Assembly (NCBI GenBank): GCA_039545355.1
Contig: BCJJ01000005.1
Span: 62,001 to 126,000 of the forward strand
From: Trichosporon coremiiforme
Lineage: Eukaryota > Basidiomycota > Tremellomycetes > Trichosporonales > Trichosporonaceae
Direction of reading: 5' to 3'
DNA length: 64,000 nucleotides
Shown: in pieces, positions 32,142 through 42,220 of the stretch
Position numbering within the stretch: position 1 is the first letter of the stretch
Layout: every line of letters starts with the position of its first letter
Position numbers and translations under genes: made by a program
The notes under the pieces: generated by a model
Told to the model about the DNA's origin: nothing
Database searches by the model: none
The model's input: the letters and a program-made list of their open reading frames with translations, nothing else

Positions 32142-33164
32142 TTAGAATACCAGCTCCCACTTCTCAGAAACGAACTCATCCGCACCAAACGCAGCACTTC
32201 TCTTCTCACTAACCTTCCCAAAGCCTCGGGAGGCATACAGTCTCCTCGCCGGGCCAAGTCCGCCCTCCGTCTCGAGCTCGACGCCGGCGTACCCCTTCTC
32301 CTTCGCGAAGCCGACGCACGCATCCACAAGCCGGCTGGCGAGGCCGCATCCCCGAGCTTTGGGGGTGACGAGTAGGACGCGGATTTTTGCAAAGTTTCTC
32401 TCGCCTGGGGAGGCGACGAGGAAGATGCATCCCGCGCGCTCACCTTTCACGGTCGCGATCCAGGCGCGCTCGCGCTCCGAGGGGCGAAAATCGGCTACTA
32501 TGCCAGCTACGAGACGCTCAAAGTCCTTGTTCCACCCCTTCGCCTGCCAGTACAGCTCGGAATGGGCGCTGAGAATCCAGCCCAGGTCGCCGGCGCCGGT
32601 TCGCAGGTCGCGAAGCTCGATCACGGGCTTGAGTTCGGTGCCGTTCATGTCGTTTAGCTTGGTTCGCTTAGCTGGAGGCGACGTCGGTGTCGAATCAATG
32701 GCGGGTGCAGAGGGTGCAGGGGCGGTGGCAGGGTTGAGAATACCCTCGATCGTTTTCATGGCCTGCATGAGCTGCTCTCTCTTCTCAGCGGACAGGGGGG
32801 CGAGCATGTGACCTATTTCGGCGTTGGTGCGTGCCTCGAGTATGCGGCACTCGGCCCACCCCGCATCTGTGAGGGAGAGAAGAGTGGTGCGTCCGTCACG
32901 GAGACTCTGCTCACGGCGGGCGTACCCCTTGTTCTCGAGTTCTCGCAGAATACGGGACAGGTAGCCGGCGTCTAGCGCGAGACGCTTGCCGATCGCGGAC
33001 GCCGTGCTCTCGCCATCCGGGTTTGCGAGCTCGTACAGCACGCGGTTGTCCGCGAGCGACAGGTCTGCGTCGTGCACGGGACCCAGCACACTGATGCGCT
33101 GCGTGTAGTACCGGTTGAAGTGGCGGAGAGCGAGAATCTGCTCCATGTTGTCTGGGATGGTCAT
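32142..33164 (-). CDS. MarR-type regulator fused to a GNAT acetyltransferase
   Basis: An intronless frame of 340 residues. Residues ~1-140 form a MarR winged helix: an RHFNRYYTQRIS dimerisation helix, LSLADNRVLYEL, the recognition helix AGYLSRILRELENKGYARR, then the wing RDGRTTLLSLTDAGW. After a Pro/Ala/Ser linker a GNAT domain follows, with GDLGWILSAHSELY, a V(A/R)-rich strand and the acetyl-CoA loop RGCGLASRLVDACV. This exact two-domain order is a common bacterial architecture and is not usual in fungi. The ATG at 33164 gives a typical MarR N-terminus; the longer upstream frame begins with TTG. Two TTGAC-N3-GTCAA dyads lie upstream. Horizontal acquisition is likely but not proven. Confidence 0.9.
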   Translation of the reverse strand: MTIPDNMEQILALRHFNRYYTQRISVLGPVHDADLSLADNRVLYELANPDGESTASAIGKRLALDAGYLSRILRELENKGYARREQSLRDGRTTLLSLTDAGWAECRILEARTNAEIGHMLAPLSAEKREQLMQAMKTIEGILNPATAPAPSAPAIDSTPTSPPAKRTKLNDMNGTELKPVIELRDLRTGAGDLGWILSAHSELYWQAKGWNKDFERLVAGIVADFRPSERERAWIATVKGERAGCIFLVASPGERNFAKIRVLLVTPKARGCGLASRLVDACVGFAKEKGYAGVELETEGGLGPARRLYASRGFGKVSEKRSAAFGADEFVSEKWELVF

Positions 33165-33214
33165 GGTCGGTGATGAGAGGAAGGGGATGGGGAAGGGGGG
33201 CGACGGAAAAGAGT

Positions 33215-33227
33215 TTGACTCGGTCAA
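33215..33227. promoter_or_regulatory. Perfect TTGAC-N3-GTCAA dyad, site 1
   Basis: TTGACTCGGTCAA, a two-fold symmetric site whose near edge is 51 bp upstream of the MarR-GNAT ATG. MarR proteins bind such short palindromes as dimers, so autoregulation is plausible; binding is inferred only. Confidence 0.5.
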
Positions 33228-33304
33228 GTATTCGACCGTCGTAAGAGGGGGGACGTCCGAAGGAGGTGTCCTCGACGATGTGATTGGTTGATCTCATCAA
33301 AAGC

Positions 33305-33317
33305 TTGACCGAGTCAA
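33305..33317. promoter_or_regulatory. Perfect TTGAC-N3-GTCAA dyad, site 2
   Basis: TTGACCGAGTCAA, the reverse complement of site 1 (the 14-bp blocks 33215-33228 and 33304-33317 are exact inverted copies). Site 2 begins 78 bp further from the gene. Confidence 0.5.
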
Positions 33318-33479
33318 CAAGTTCGAGGGTTGGCCAGAACCGGGATCAAAACGAGAGGGCGCGTGACCTCCTGGATGACGAAGGTTGACTGAACCGCTCC
33401 TCACCGAGTTTCCGTCACCCATACTCAACAGCGGACAAGAGAACAACATGCATCCGGGAGACTCTGCAGCACGTTGACC

Positions 33480-33894
33480 ATGCCGCCAGCCGACCTTATA
33501 GCAGACATAATCCGGGACGGCTTCCGCCACTGGGTTGGACACTTCACAACCGAGAGACCGTGCAATGTGACGCGCACCGATGTCGCCGACCTGAAGCGCA
33601 TGTTCCTCCCCGGCCTGAGCCGGCCCTGAAGGCAGGGAAGCCATTAAACATGATAGCGAGTTCGTTAAAGGTCAGCTGAAGCACTACGACGTGCAGTACG
33701 AGCCGCGCGAATACACCGGCAACGGCGTGGACCTCAGGAAAAAAGTCCTCGCAGCCGGCAAGGTGCGTATTCCCGAAGCGCCTGAGTGCAAACTCGTGGA
33801 AGTGCGACACGGTCCCAGGACACCTCACTGTTGTGCAATCACGCGGAGTGTTGTCTCTGATCCGCAGCCGACGACGTGGGCGGTTTGTATCTAG
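33480..33894 (+). pseudogene. Degenerate coding remnant, unknown family
   Basis: From an ATG at 33480 the frame begins MPPADLIADIIRDGFRHWVG and reaches a TGA at 33627-33629. Further on, in another frame, HDSEFVKGQLKHYDVQYEPR and LRKKVLAAGK read as normal protein. Shared composition and order suggest a single eroded gene. No family can be named. Confidence 0.35.
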
Positions 33895-34474
33895 TCGCAA
33901 GTAACCAAGACAATGCATGTAAGGTTTCTACAAGTGACAAACTTCCTCCACACCTGTCGCCTGGGCCAGCGGCCAGCTCTGAGAGCGGCGGCAATCTTGA
34001 ACAGGTGTTGTCCACATCGGTTCATGGCGACACCCACTGCGATGACCGCACTTGAGGTTAGAGGGACACACGCACACAGACTCACATTTGGTCGACATCT
34101 TTCAGCCGACCAATCCGCCAACCGGCGATAATGAGGCTTCCGCACTACAGGATCCACGCCAGGACTGCGCGTCATAAATACTGTATGCTCTGAGGATTAC
34201 TCACTACTTAGGGTACGGAGACCCACAAAGATCCCAGCTGCGGCGCCGGGTGGCGACCAGCTTCTAGGTCGTGACAATTCCGATTCATGAGCTGGATTGT
34301 CTCGGAGTTATCGCCGTGGGTGTGCTCTTGAGCAGAGCGGTGGTGGAAGGAAGGGAAGGAAGGCATGATAATGGTTTGGTGGTTGTTGTTGTTGTGATCG
34401 TGTTGTTGTGGTGATTGCGAAAGCAACTAATGCTGCAGTTTGATCCCGCTGAGCTTAGTCTGTCCCTCGCGCGG
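33895..34474. other. Intergenic region
   Basis: No gene is supported. A GTT triplet run near 34380-34395 is the only repeat seen. Confidence 0.4.
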
Positions 34475-34750
34475 TTAAAAACACGTGTTCCCCGCAGCGT
34501 TGAACTCCGCCATGCGTCGCGCCCTAGAGTGCATGAATGTATAGCTTCCAATCTGATATACCAACTTAGGCAAGAGAGTCGCAGGAGAGTCGAGCTGATG
34601 TTCATCTAGTTTATCTGTCCAGAGAGCTGTAAGGTGGCGGGGCAGACTGATCGTCTGGAAGTGTGCGTCCAGGGACAGGAAGATCAGTTCCGCTTGCAGC
34701 TTGCGTAAAGCTCTTAGGCTGTTTTGGTGTGGAAGTGTAAGCCGGGTCAT
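34475..34750 (-). CDS. Hypothetical 91-residue protein
   Basis: Short frame from ATG 34750. The composition is protein-like: Leu-rich helices such as RALRKLQAELIFLSL and LTALWTDKLDEHQL, then a basic tail. It may be a single exon of a larger gene or a fragment. No family is recognised and no promoter is evident. Confidence 0.3.
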   Translation of the reverse strand: MTRLTLPHQNSLRALRKLQAELIFLSLDAHFQTISLPRHLTALWTDKLDEHQLDSPATLLPKLVYQIGSYTFMHSRARRMAEFNAAGNTCF

Positions 34751-35032
34751 GCTTCCCGTGCCTCTCGGTCATCTTCAGGCCGTGCAGAGGCAGGAGCGCT
34801 CGATACAGATCACTCCTACTGGTCTGTCAGCTGGATGGGATGGGCACAATTCAACACTGCGCAGCACCTACCTTGCCCGTTCTGGAGGGACGTGTCGAAT
34901 GCCAGAGACGGCTCTGTGATGCCTTCCTCCCTCTTTGGACCGGTATCCCTTCGCGTTCAGGATGTCGGTGCGAATCTTCACCAGGACTGCCCTCATGCTG
35001 TGGATACCGTGGAGTTGATCCCAGCTGCTCTC

Positions 35033-35773
35033 CTACTTGTTAATGGTCTTTGCCATGCGGAAGACCCAGTCGTCGATCCGGTTGTCCTTGTTCCACATGC
35101 TAACTGTGTCTGAGAAGTGGGCCCCTAGGTCGCAACCAACCGCGCCGGGGTAGCGGCTGAACGCGCGCGGCATCTCGCCCTCATACTCCAGTTTGGTGAA
35201 GTAGTACAGGTACTGCGAGAAAAACTGGGCCTCCCACCACAGTCTCGTGCCGAACTCGCCCCATCTCTTAACATCGCGCACGATGAGGCAGTACAACTTG
35301 TTCTCACGCTCGAGTGCCTCGTCACAATCAACGTCCAGGGTCTGCCCTTTAGACCCGAGGAATGGCGCTCCCCACGCAGACCATGCTGAGCATGCCAGCG
35401 TAAAGAGTTCCTGCCAGTCACCAACCAGGCGTCGGAAGGCCCTGCACAGTTCCTCGCGGGTGCACTCGTAGGCGTTGCCGTGGTTATCGTACCATATGAA
35501 GCTCGTAAAGTGAACCGGATGGGTGGGTGGCGAACGCCGCCTGAGCAGTCGAGTCAGGACGCCCCTCTGTGATGGAGCTGGCGAAGGAGGCCCTGGACCC
35601 GTCTGGTAGCGGACCACGCCGCGGGCTGGCCCTTCAGTGCTGCGGTCAACGTGGACGACACTCGGGTCCGTGTATGGCGAGCGCCGGACTGCGAAACCGT
35701 ACGACCCGTGCCAGTCTGGGAACTCGTCCCATATCGTCCAGAGGCCATGAATGTCGCCGGGAGGACACCGCAT
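35033..35773 (-). CDS. Hypothetical protein, 246 residues
   Basis: A continuous frame from the first ATG at 35773 to TAA at 35033-35035. The frame runs 10 codons further upstream but only from a GTG. Composition is globular and Trp/Tyr-rich (FSQYLYYFTKLEYEGEMP; WKGD-like segments are absent), with paired Cys in ECTREELCRAF. There is no signal peptide or membrane helix. A TATATAAG on the minus strand (35854-35861) lies about 80 nt upstream, and the leader contains a 23-bp tandem duplication. It is probably a real lineage-specific gene. No domain could be named. Confidence 0.55.
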   Translation of the reverse strand: MRCPPGDIHGLWTIWDEFPDWHGSYGFAVRRSPYTDPSVVHVDRSTEGPARGVVRYQTGPGPPSPAPSQRGVLTRLLRRRSPPTHPVHFTSFIWYDNHGNAYECTREELCRAFRRLVGDWQELFTLACSAWSAWGAPFLGSKGQTLDVDCDEALERENKLYCLIVRDVKRWGEFGTRLWWEAQFFSQYLYYFTKLEYEGEMPRAFSRYPGAVGCDLGAHFSDTVSMWNKDNRIDDWVFRMAKTINK

Positions 35774-35783
35774 GGCTGAGGAC

Positions 35784-35829
35784 GGTTGAGTGTGTGGATG
35801 CACAAAGGTTGAGTGTGTGGATGCGCAAA
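35784..35829. repeat. Two tandem 23-bp units in a 5' leader
   Basis: Units at 35784-35806 and 35807-35829 (ggttgagtgtgtggatgc plus a 5-nt tail) differ at one base. They lie between the TATA box and the ATG of the 35033-35773 gene, so a recent tandem duplication has lengthened its 5' leader. Confidence 0.85.
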
Positions 35830-35853
35830 CCCGGGGACGGCTCCTCCCTCCCG

Positions 35854-35861
35854 CTTATATA
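35854..35861 (-). promoter_or_regulatory. TATA box of the 246-residue hypothetical gene
   Basis: Reads TATATAAG on the minus strand, ~80 nt upstream of the ATG at 35773, with the duplicated leader in between. Confidence 0.5.
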
Positions 35862-36159
35862 GTGCAAGTGTCAGAGTAGTGGTGGGAGCTTTTGTCACGC
35901 TACTAGGGGCGGAACGGGAGCGGTACACTATTTTAGTATCACGCAATGGCTGAGCGGATTTGACCTGAGCCGCTGATGGTTGACTCGGACGACGGAGAGG
36001 AGTGCATGAGTCTGCTCGCCAGCCATCGGTGAGCACACTGTATAGCATATTATATAATCATCTCAGAAGCTATCTTCGGTCACTGTGGGACCTCTTGAGC
36101 TTGTCGTTGCGTTCAGTTAAGAACGGCAGAGCTTTGTTTACTCGTTGGTGCTTTGTCTC

Positions 36160-36240
36160 CTTGGAGGAGGCGGTTCCACTGACATGTTTGCCACATGGGC
36201 GGAGAACCGACCGATGTCCGTGAGGTGGTTTCACGACACT
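36160..36240 (+). pseudogene. Fragment of the two-hairpin membrane protein family
   Basis: The segment around ccgaccgatgtccgtgaggt closely matches the 5' part of the membrane-protein gene at 47693-48265 (other strand), including the nucleotides before its ATG. In frame it reads AENRPMSVRWFHD, the counterpart of MSVKWFHD in that gene and WSVKWFD in the copy at 57.3-58.1 kb. Similarity fades on both sides, so it is a short relic. Confidence 0.55.
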
Positions 36241-36295
36241 GGCATACTTGAGCCTGAGCTATCTGTCTGTCTCCACCTCCTGCTCGTCGACAAGT

Positions 36296-36874
36296 TCACG
36301 AAGCCTGCCTTTTAGGTGAAGGATAAACGGGGTCGTACTGCCAGTACTTCTCCGAGTTACAGATGTAGTCAAGAGGACAGAGCCGCAGAGCCTGGCATAA
36401 AGCTCCCAGATTTTGATGCTGTGAGTGTCAGCAGGACTCACTAGCTTCAGTGTATCAGCCGACCGATCCGAGGCAGTCGGATCATCCGCCCGATCTCTCA
36501 GCCCATGTCACCAGTTGATCCGTGCTGGTGCTTCTCACAAAGTGCGCAGAGATCAGTAGAAGGTAGCTTGGTAGCATGTCCAAGTGAACCGCCGGCGTTA
36601 ACAGTGTCGATGACGTCTGAGATAGCCGCGCACCGCTGACCTCATGTCCGTGAGCCGTCACCTGTGCATGCCTGGTGGCGTCCAGCCACAGCTTCGCGGC
36701 CTCGGCATAGGGGCCCCAATCCGTTGCTGTGGTGCGTCGTTTCGGCGGTAACCGGCCGGAGCTTCCCGGTTCCCGCGGTTGGGGTGGCGATAACGACATG
36801 AGGACAATTGAGCACTGTGCAGCAGGAAGAGGAAACACCCTTGCCGCTCCCGCTACTACATCTGAAACCCGCAT
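36296..36874 (-). CDS. Hypothetical two-exon gene
   Basis: The proposed exons are 36874-36512 and 36418-36296 (phase 0, 93-nt intron with a weak GTGACA donor and CACAG acceptor), giving about 161 residues. The first exon has a Pro/Arg-rich start followed by helices such as YAEAAKLWLDATRH and LDMLPSYLLLISAHF. The second has an aromatic run, YICNSEKYWQYDPVYPS, before a TGA. Both look coding, but the junction is a guess. It is adjacent to another orphan gene in the same orientation. No family is recognised. Confidence 0.35.
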
Positions 36875-37812
36875 GGCCTAGACCCGGGTGCGGGTATTGC
36901 GCTGCATTCCCCGCATGCACTCTGTGGTGTCGTTGGCGAGCGCGGCCGTGGCCGTGTGTCCGCAAGTGACGATGGTGTGAGCAGTTGTGCTGACATGGGC
37001 CTATCGCTGGAACGGTGGTTGGAACGTGCTAATGTCTGCTGATGTGAGCAACGCCAACGGAGGCGATGGGATTGACTGATAATGCTCGCTGATTTCCAGG
37101 CACGTCCAGAAGTTGGGTTGGAGGGTTTCAGGACGTCCCAGCCCCGTGGACCCCAGCTGCTTCTGAGCATACAGTATAACTGGCGACCATCGTTTCGCTC
37201 GCAACTTGACGTGGCTGACGGCATTGCAGGGACTTCAGGACATTGGCGCTGGGACTTTCGATACCCAGTGCCATGGACGGATTCCAATTCGACCAGCTGC
37301 TCAATCCCGGGTCCCGCGAGGAGCGCGTACGTCGCTGTCCGTGCGGTCGCGTGCAAAGCGTAGTGCGACGCAGTGGGCTGAGGTACACCCAGCAGGTGCA
37401 AACTGTGCACCACCGTTGCACAAGAGAATTCCAGGGTGTTTCCAGCGCTGACACGAGGGGACCTGGGGAAGGGGATCCGGTGGGTATGGGGAGCCGGGGA
37501 AGACTTAATTCCGCAGAAACCACCTTAATTTCTGATGTACGAAACAGGGGCCGAGGCTTATTTCTCCGCCTCTACCTCCTCTCGACGCGATCGCGTGGTC
37601 GCGCGGGCGAAGAGCAACTGAGCGAAACAGATTGCAGCCAGTCTGGCAACAAAACAAGGAGCGTATGTGCATTTGAAGGTACTAAGCGGTAGTAGAGTAA
37701 TAGGACTACAGATACTACTGTTTAGAGCGGGGACTGGTGTTCCACGCGTTTAATCACTTAATATTTAGGGGGCTCCCGCCAGTTCCTGACCGGCGGTAGC
37801 AGGCGTGCGCGC
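36875..37812. other. Interval without supported genes
   Basis: Overlapping open frames on both strands (for example 37243-37692 plus) have ambiguous composition. A plus-frame segment MDGFQFDQLLNPGSREERVR looks protein-like but has no start context or continuation. Confidence 0.35.
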
Positions 37813-39324
37813 TTACTGGCACTTGAATTCGTTGAGTTGGCTGATGGCCTCGGAGTTGGTGATGGCGCTGAAGCCGTTGGGGAGGAGCGTCTTGATGAAG
37901 CCCTGGAAGTTGCATCCGTTCGAGGTCACGGTGCCGGTGCCAAGCCAGTTGAAGCTCTCGGGGAAGTTGGTGAAGCCAAAGCCGAAGTTCATGCCGGGGT
38001 TGGTCGGAGCCTCCTTGTAGAAGAGCATACCCCAGGTGATGATCTCGGCGGCGGTCATAGGGACGGAGCGGCGCGACCAGTGGGGCGGGAACTTGTCCTG
38101 GCGGAACCAGTGGTCGATGTCGATGGGCGTCTGGAGCGAGTTCTGGCCACGGAAGACCTCCATCGCGAAACCGGACTCAGCATAAGCCACGATCGCGCGA
38201 AGGGGGTTGAAGTCGAAGCCGTTGTTGTTCTCCTTCGAGTTGGTGTAGGCACGGAGACGAGACTGAGCCTGGACCTTGGGGGTGACGTCGCCATTGCCGT
38301 ACTGGTTGATCTCCTGCTTGTACTGCTCGAGGAGGCCCTCGTCGACGGCCCAGTTGTTGCCGAGCTTGAGGTCCTTACGAGTGACTGAAGCATCGCCCTC
38401 GAGGATACCGTGCTCGCGGATGCCGACACCGGCGTTCGGGACAGCACCACCGATGGAAACAGTGAGGGTCTTCATATCACCCTTGAAGATGACACCGGCC
38501 ATGATCAGAAGAGAGGAAAGGTCCGGGGCGATTGAAAGACCCTCCCAAACACCGACGAAGAGCTCCTGTACGGTAGCAACGCCGTTGCGGGGAATGTAGC
38601 CGTAGTTGGCAATCGTGTTGAGACCGGGGCAGGGGCCACGCATGGCGCCCTCAGGAGCGGGCTGGTACGGGTGCTCGTCGTTCTCGGCAGGGCCCCAGAT
38701 TCCCCAGTCACAGTTCTCGAGGGTGAGGTCTTCGCGGAAGGGGGTCTTGCGCGAGGAGAAATCGGCCTGGCCGGAGTGGTTGCGGCCCCAAGGACGGAGG
38801 TCACCGCACGAATCGCCGCGCCAGAGGCCGTAGGCGTCGTAGACCATCTCGGGGGTGAGGTCCGCGGCTGTCTTGTCCAGGAAGGGGTTCTTGGGCCAAC
38901 CGGGGAACTTGGGATTGGCAGCCGCACGCCTCATGACCTCCTGGGATCCCTCCTGGAAGGCCTGGGTCAGGCGCTGGATGTCGGCTGGGTTCCAGGTCTT
39001 GGTGAGACCCTTGAAGGCGTTCATGAGGTCACCGAGACCGACCTTGCCCTGTCCTCCCGAAGAGTTGCCCTCGGAGAAGAGACCGGTGAGGAAGTTGGCG
39101 TTGGAGCCGCCGCCGCCTCCTCCGAGGAGACCACTGAGGAGACCGCCACCACCACCGCCTCCTCCGTTACCACCCCCACCTCCGCCGAGCATGTTGGTGA
39201 TACCGGAGAGGAGCTGACGACGGTCGTGCTCAGAGAGATCGGGGTCGAGCCAAGGGTAGGCCGATACACCAGGCATCATGGTGACGGCAGTAGCCGCGCG
39301 GAGAATGAGCGCGGAGACCTTCAT
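37813..39324 (-). CDS. Secreted unspecific peroxygenase (heme-thiolate peroxidase), long type
   Basis: Intronless, 503 residues from the ATG at 39324. It starts with a signal peptide (cut near GVSA-Y). The heme-thiolate loop RGPCPGLNTIANYGYIPRNG holds the proximal Cys232. The distal motif is Glu309-Gly310-Asp311 with Ser313 (EGDAS) plus Arg376 and Glu383 seven residues later. This EGD-R-E set separates long peroxygenases from classic chloroperoxidases (EHD). The expected activity is H2O2-dependent oxyfunctionalisation of aromatics, alkanes or fatty acids outside the cell. An unusual insertion of ~30 mostly glycine residues lies between the propeptide-like region and the catalytic domain (residues ~47-77). 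A TATATAA (39471-39477) lies 147 nt upstream. Confidence 0.9.
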   Translation of the reverse strand: MKVSALILRAATAVTMMPGVSAYPWLDPDLSEHDRRQLLSGITNMLGGGGGGNGGGGGGGGLLSGLLGGGGGGSNANFLTGLFSEGNSSGGQGKVGLGDLMNAFKGLTKTWNPADIQRLTQAFQEGSQEVMRRAAANPKFPGWPKNPFLDKTAADLTPEMVYDAYGLWRGDSCGDLRPWGRNHSGQADFSSRKTPFREDLTLENCDWGIWGPAENDEHPYQPAPEGAMRGPCPGLNTIANYGYIPRNGVATVQELFVGVWEGLSIAPDLSSLLIMAGVIFKGDMKTLTVSIGGAVPNAGVGIREHGILEGDASVTRKDLKLGNNWAVDEGLLEQYKQEINQYGNGDVTPKVQAQSRLRAYTNSKENNNGFDFNPLRAIVAYAESGFAMEVFRGQNSLQTPIDIDHWFRQDKFPPHWSRRSVPMTAAEIITWGMLFYKEAPTNPGMNFGFGFTNFPESFNWLGTGTVTSNGCNFQGFIKTLLPNGFSAITNSEAISQLNEFKCQ

Positions 39325-42220
39325 GACGTCGAGGTGATGAAGTGGCAAACGAAAGTGAAGATGGAAAAGAGAGACGAAGGAAAAATCGAAGCCTTAACTC
39401 GCTAAGTCGGTTGTCAGGTAATGAAAGTCCGTTGGTTGACGAGGAGCATAGTATTCGATCTGCCGTCGTCTTATATATCGTTCAGACTCCTACATGCAGC
39501 AATGGTGTTCGAGAACAACACGGTTATGGACCCCCGTGCTCGGTAGAGGCTTGTTGTAGACTTGACACTCCGGGACAAGCTGTAACGCCGACGCGGCAGA
39601 CACGGGGGTCAACCATGCTGAAGAATAATGGGGTCGGCATGACGGTGGTGGTCAGCACAACGGTCAAGGTCACGGTTGGGGCAAGGGAGGTCCCGTGAAC
39701 TCGTGCGTCAAACACGCTGCATTCGATTGAAGCGCTGGTGAGTGGCGGCGAGCTCCTGCTGAGATCCCACAGACGGCAAGCTGACGAGCTGGCATCGCAC
39801 CGAGGCGCCAGATGAGAGGCGACAACCTGCGCGCACAGAGCTTCCAGGAACGCAAGGGACCTAACTTTTTTGGAGCCGGTACAGTAATAGCATGTCGTCT
39901 GTTGGGTAACGGAGCAAGTTCTTGGCTGGCCCAGTGCACATAGTGCGTTTGATGTTACTAGCGGCTGGGCTGTGTTAGATGGAGGCAGACGAGCAGAGGC
40001 ATGCAACCTCGGCCAGCCGGACGCGTGGTGGACGGCAGATCATGCCTCCAACACTTTCATCTCGACTACAACCGCCATGCCTTGGGTTGAGGACGAAGCT
40101 AAAGACGATGGGGGCGACAAGGCGCGCTGTATGCACAACGAGCTCATTGACAATATCGACCGACATGAGAACAATGCTGGTTTTGACTTTTGCAGTTGTA
40201 GGTTAATATGTTTCAACTGGTTTAGCAACATGAAACTTGGAAACTCGACTATCAGCAGTGAACCTTCACACGAGAGTATCCAAGGCGACAGGGTGCTGGA
40301 GATCTTGCGGGCGAAGAGAACATGAGACCGTACTGGAATCGGTTGATCGATGTGAGATCCGAGATCAGTGGGGCCAAGAAACCCGCTGGCCAGCACGTTT
40401 CACGCTACCGGGGCTTAGATGAGATCATTTGGAACTGGAAGCCAAACGGTGGAATCACTAGCGTGGTGGACAAGCGGGGAAACTGCGATCTGGAAGCAGG
40501 CGAAGGGCGCTGCGGGGCAGCGTCGCAAAATGGTAAGGTTTGTACGTTTGAGGTTGAGTTCATGGTCGTGTCAGAGACGAGCTTGTGTGAGCAAGGCTGC
40601 TGCCGTCAGCCCAGAGCGCGATTTTGCTTCCGCTCGGTCGTTTCACCGGTTTCGACGTTTTGTTTACATTTTCTCTGCCACGGTCGAGAGCGCTGGGCGG
40701 AATGTCGTGCTTCGGATTGTTCTACGACAGGTACATGACGGCTTGCTTCGTCTCCTGTCTGTGGGGGCTGGCAATGTGCGGCTTGTGCGTATCAGTTCCC
40801 AGGACGTTCGACTTGGGTCCGTCGCAATAATCAAGTGATCGATCGAAAAGAACCGAGGATGGTCGAAAAGCTCATCACGTGACGCAAGTGCGACAGGAGA
40901 AGCGGGAGCACAGGACGCGAGTGGAGCGGTGGCACGGACGAGGCCGAAACACGCGCAGGAACGGTCCAGAGTTCGAAGCTTCGGAGCGCGGGACGAGCGT
41001 CCCACAATACTGGGACCTGTCCTCGTCTCTCGCTCATGCTGACATCGTGCTGGCATCCTCAGGCGTCCCTCACCATCCCTCAGCTTCCCGCGGGCAAACA
41101 GAACAGATCTGGACCCACCACGCTGCACGCCGGGGAGCGCTAAGATCTCTCATCTCCTATCACTGAGACAAATCTCATCGTTGTCACTGCACTGACATCA
41201 TCATCCCTTTGCTTTTTTCGCCGATGTTAGCCGCTTGCACTGTCTCGTGTGCAAGTTAACGTTCAGCGTGAAGCACACACTACGACATCGCTCCGTTCAC
41301 CTCGGATCCAATCCAGCGTAGACCACACTCCCCTCAGCCTCATTCCGAGGCTGTAACAAGTCGCGTGTGACCCGTCCCCCTGGCCACCACCTCCGATCTC
41401 ACCCCTAGTCTTCTCAGCCCCTACCAGCGTACGTTGACTGATGCCCGTTGGTTGCCGGCGTGTGCGTGACTGTGACTGCATCGTGCTTCATCGTGCGACA
41501 TGTCGAACTGGTGTTACTTAATCGTGCATCACGTCTCATCGACTTATGCTTGCCGCCGTTTGTGTCGTGCGCTTGAAGCATGCAGCCTTGGTTCGTCTGG
41601 ACGTGACCCAGATGACGCCAACCCCTCGCGCTAGTGGCATGAGCGTGTGAGCCAGTGAGTTGCATGCATGACGGGCGCCGGTGGGCACGAAAGTGTCATT
41701 CTACTCGGCGTCAGCTGGAGTGCGTAGCCGTGGCAACCTCGAAAGAGCTTCAGCCCACATTGGCTCGTACCTGGACCGATCCGCTCGAGCCACGTTTCTC
41801 GCCAGGCCCGTACCCCAGAGCATCAGCCCTGCTGTCGGGTTGAGACCTGCTCCGGGAAATTGGATCGGGTCTGGGACCTGTCCAAGCAACAATGGTGTGG
41901 TCTGGCCAAAGTTTCAGCCCCGACTTCCGCGTGCGAACCACCTACCAGCGTCTAGTTCCGTCGGCTCCGATGTCGCAGGTATGGTATGGTCGTTGGCGAC
42001 AGCCAGCTTCTGGACGCTACACCGCTCTCGTCCGGGTCTCCATATGAGTCTCGATCAGTCGAACGTCCGTTGGGCCGAGCCGTCCGCTCGTCGCTGGTCA
42101 GCGTCCCGGCCCCAGCCCGCCTATCGCCTGATGTGCATTTGCGTTGTGCACTCGTCTGCTTCCGAATCCGAATAGCTAGGAGGCGACAAGCGCTAAAACG
42201 TGCCGATTCGGAGGCAGCGT
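39325..42220. other. Gene-poor interval
   Basis: The first ~180 bp contain the peroxygenase promoter. Around 40080-40325 (plus) one frame reads an acidic, protein-like stretch (ARCMHNELIDNIDRHENN), but it lacks a clear start and any homology I can name. Beyond 40.4 kb no supported coding sequence is seen. Confidence 0.35.
39471..39477 (-). promoter_or_regulatory. TATA box of the peroxygenase gene
   Basis: Reads TATATAA on the minus strand, 147 nt before the ATG. Confidence 0.5.

Larger units (their letters stand above)
33165..33479. promoter_or_regulatory. Upstream region of the MarR-GNAT gene
   Basis: This 315-bp region contains both TTGAC dyads (annotated separately). Between them lie GTTGAC-like half-sites and a CGTCG-rich segment. 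No TATA box is obvious. Confidence 0.4.
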
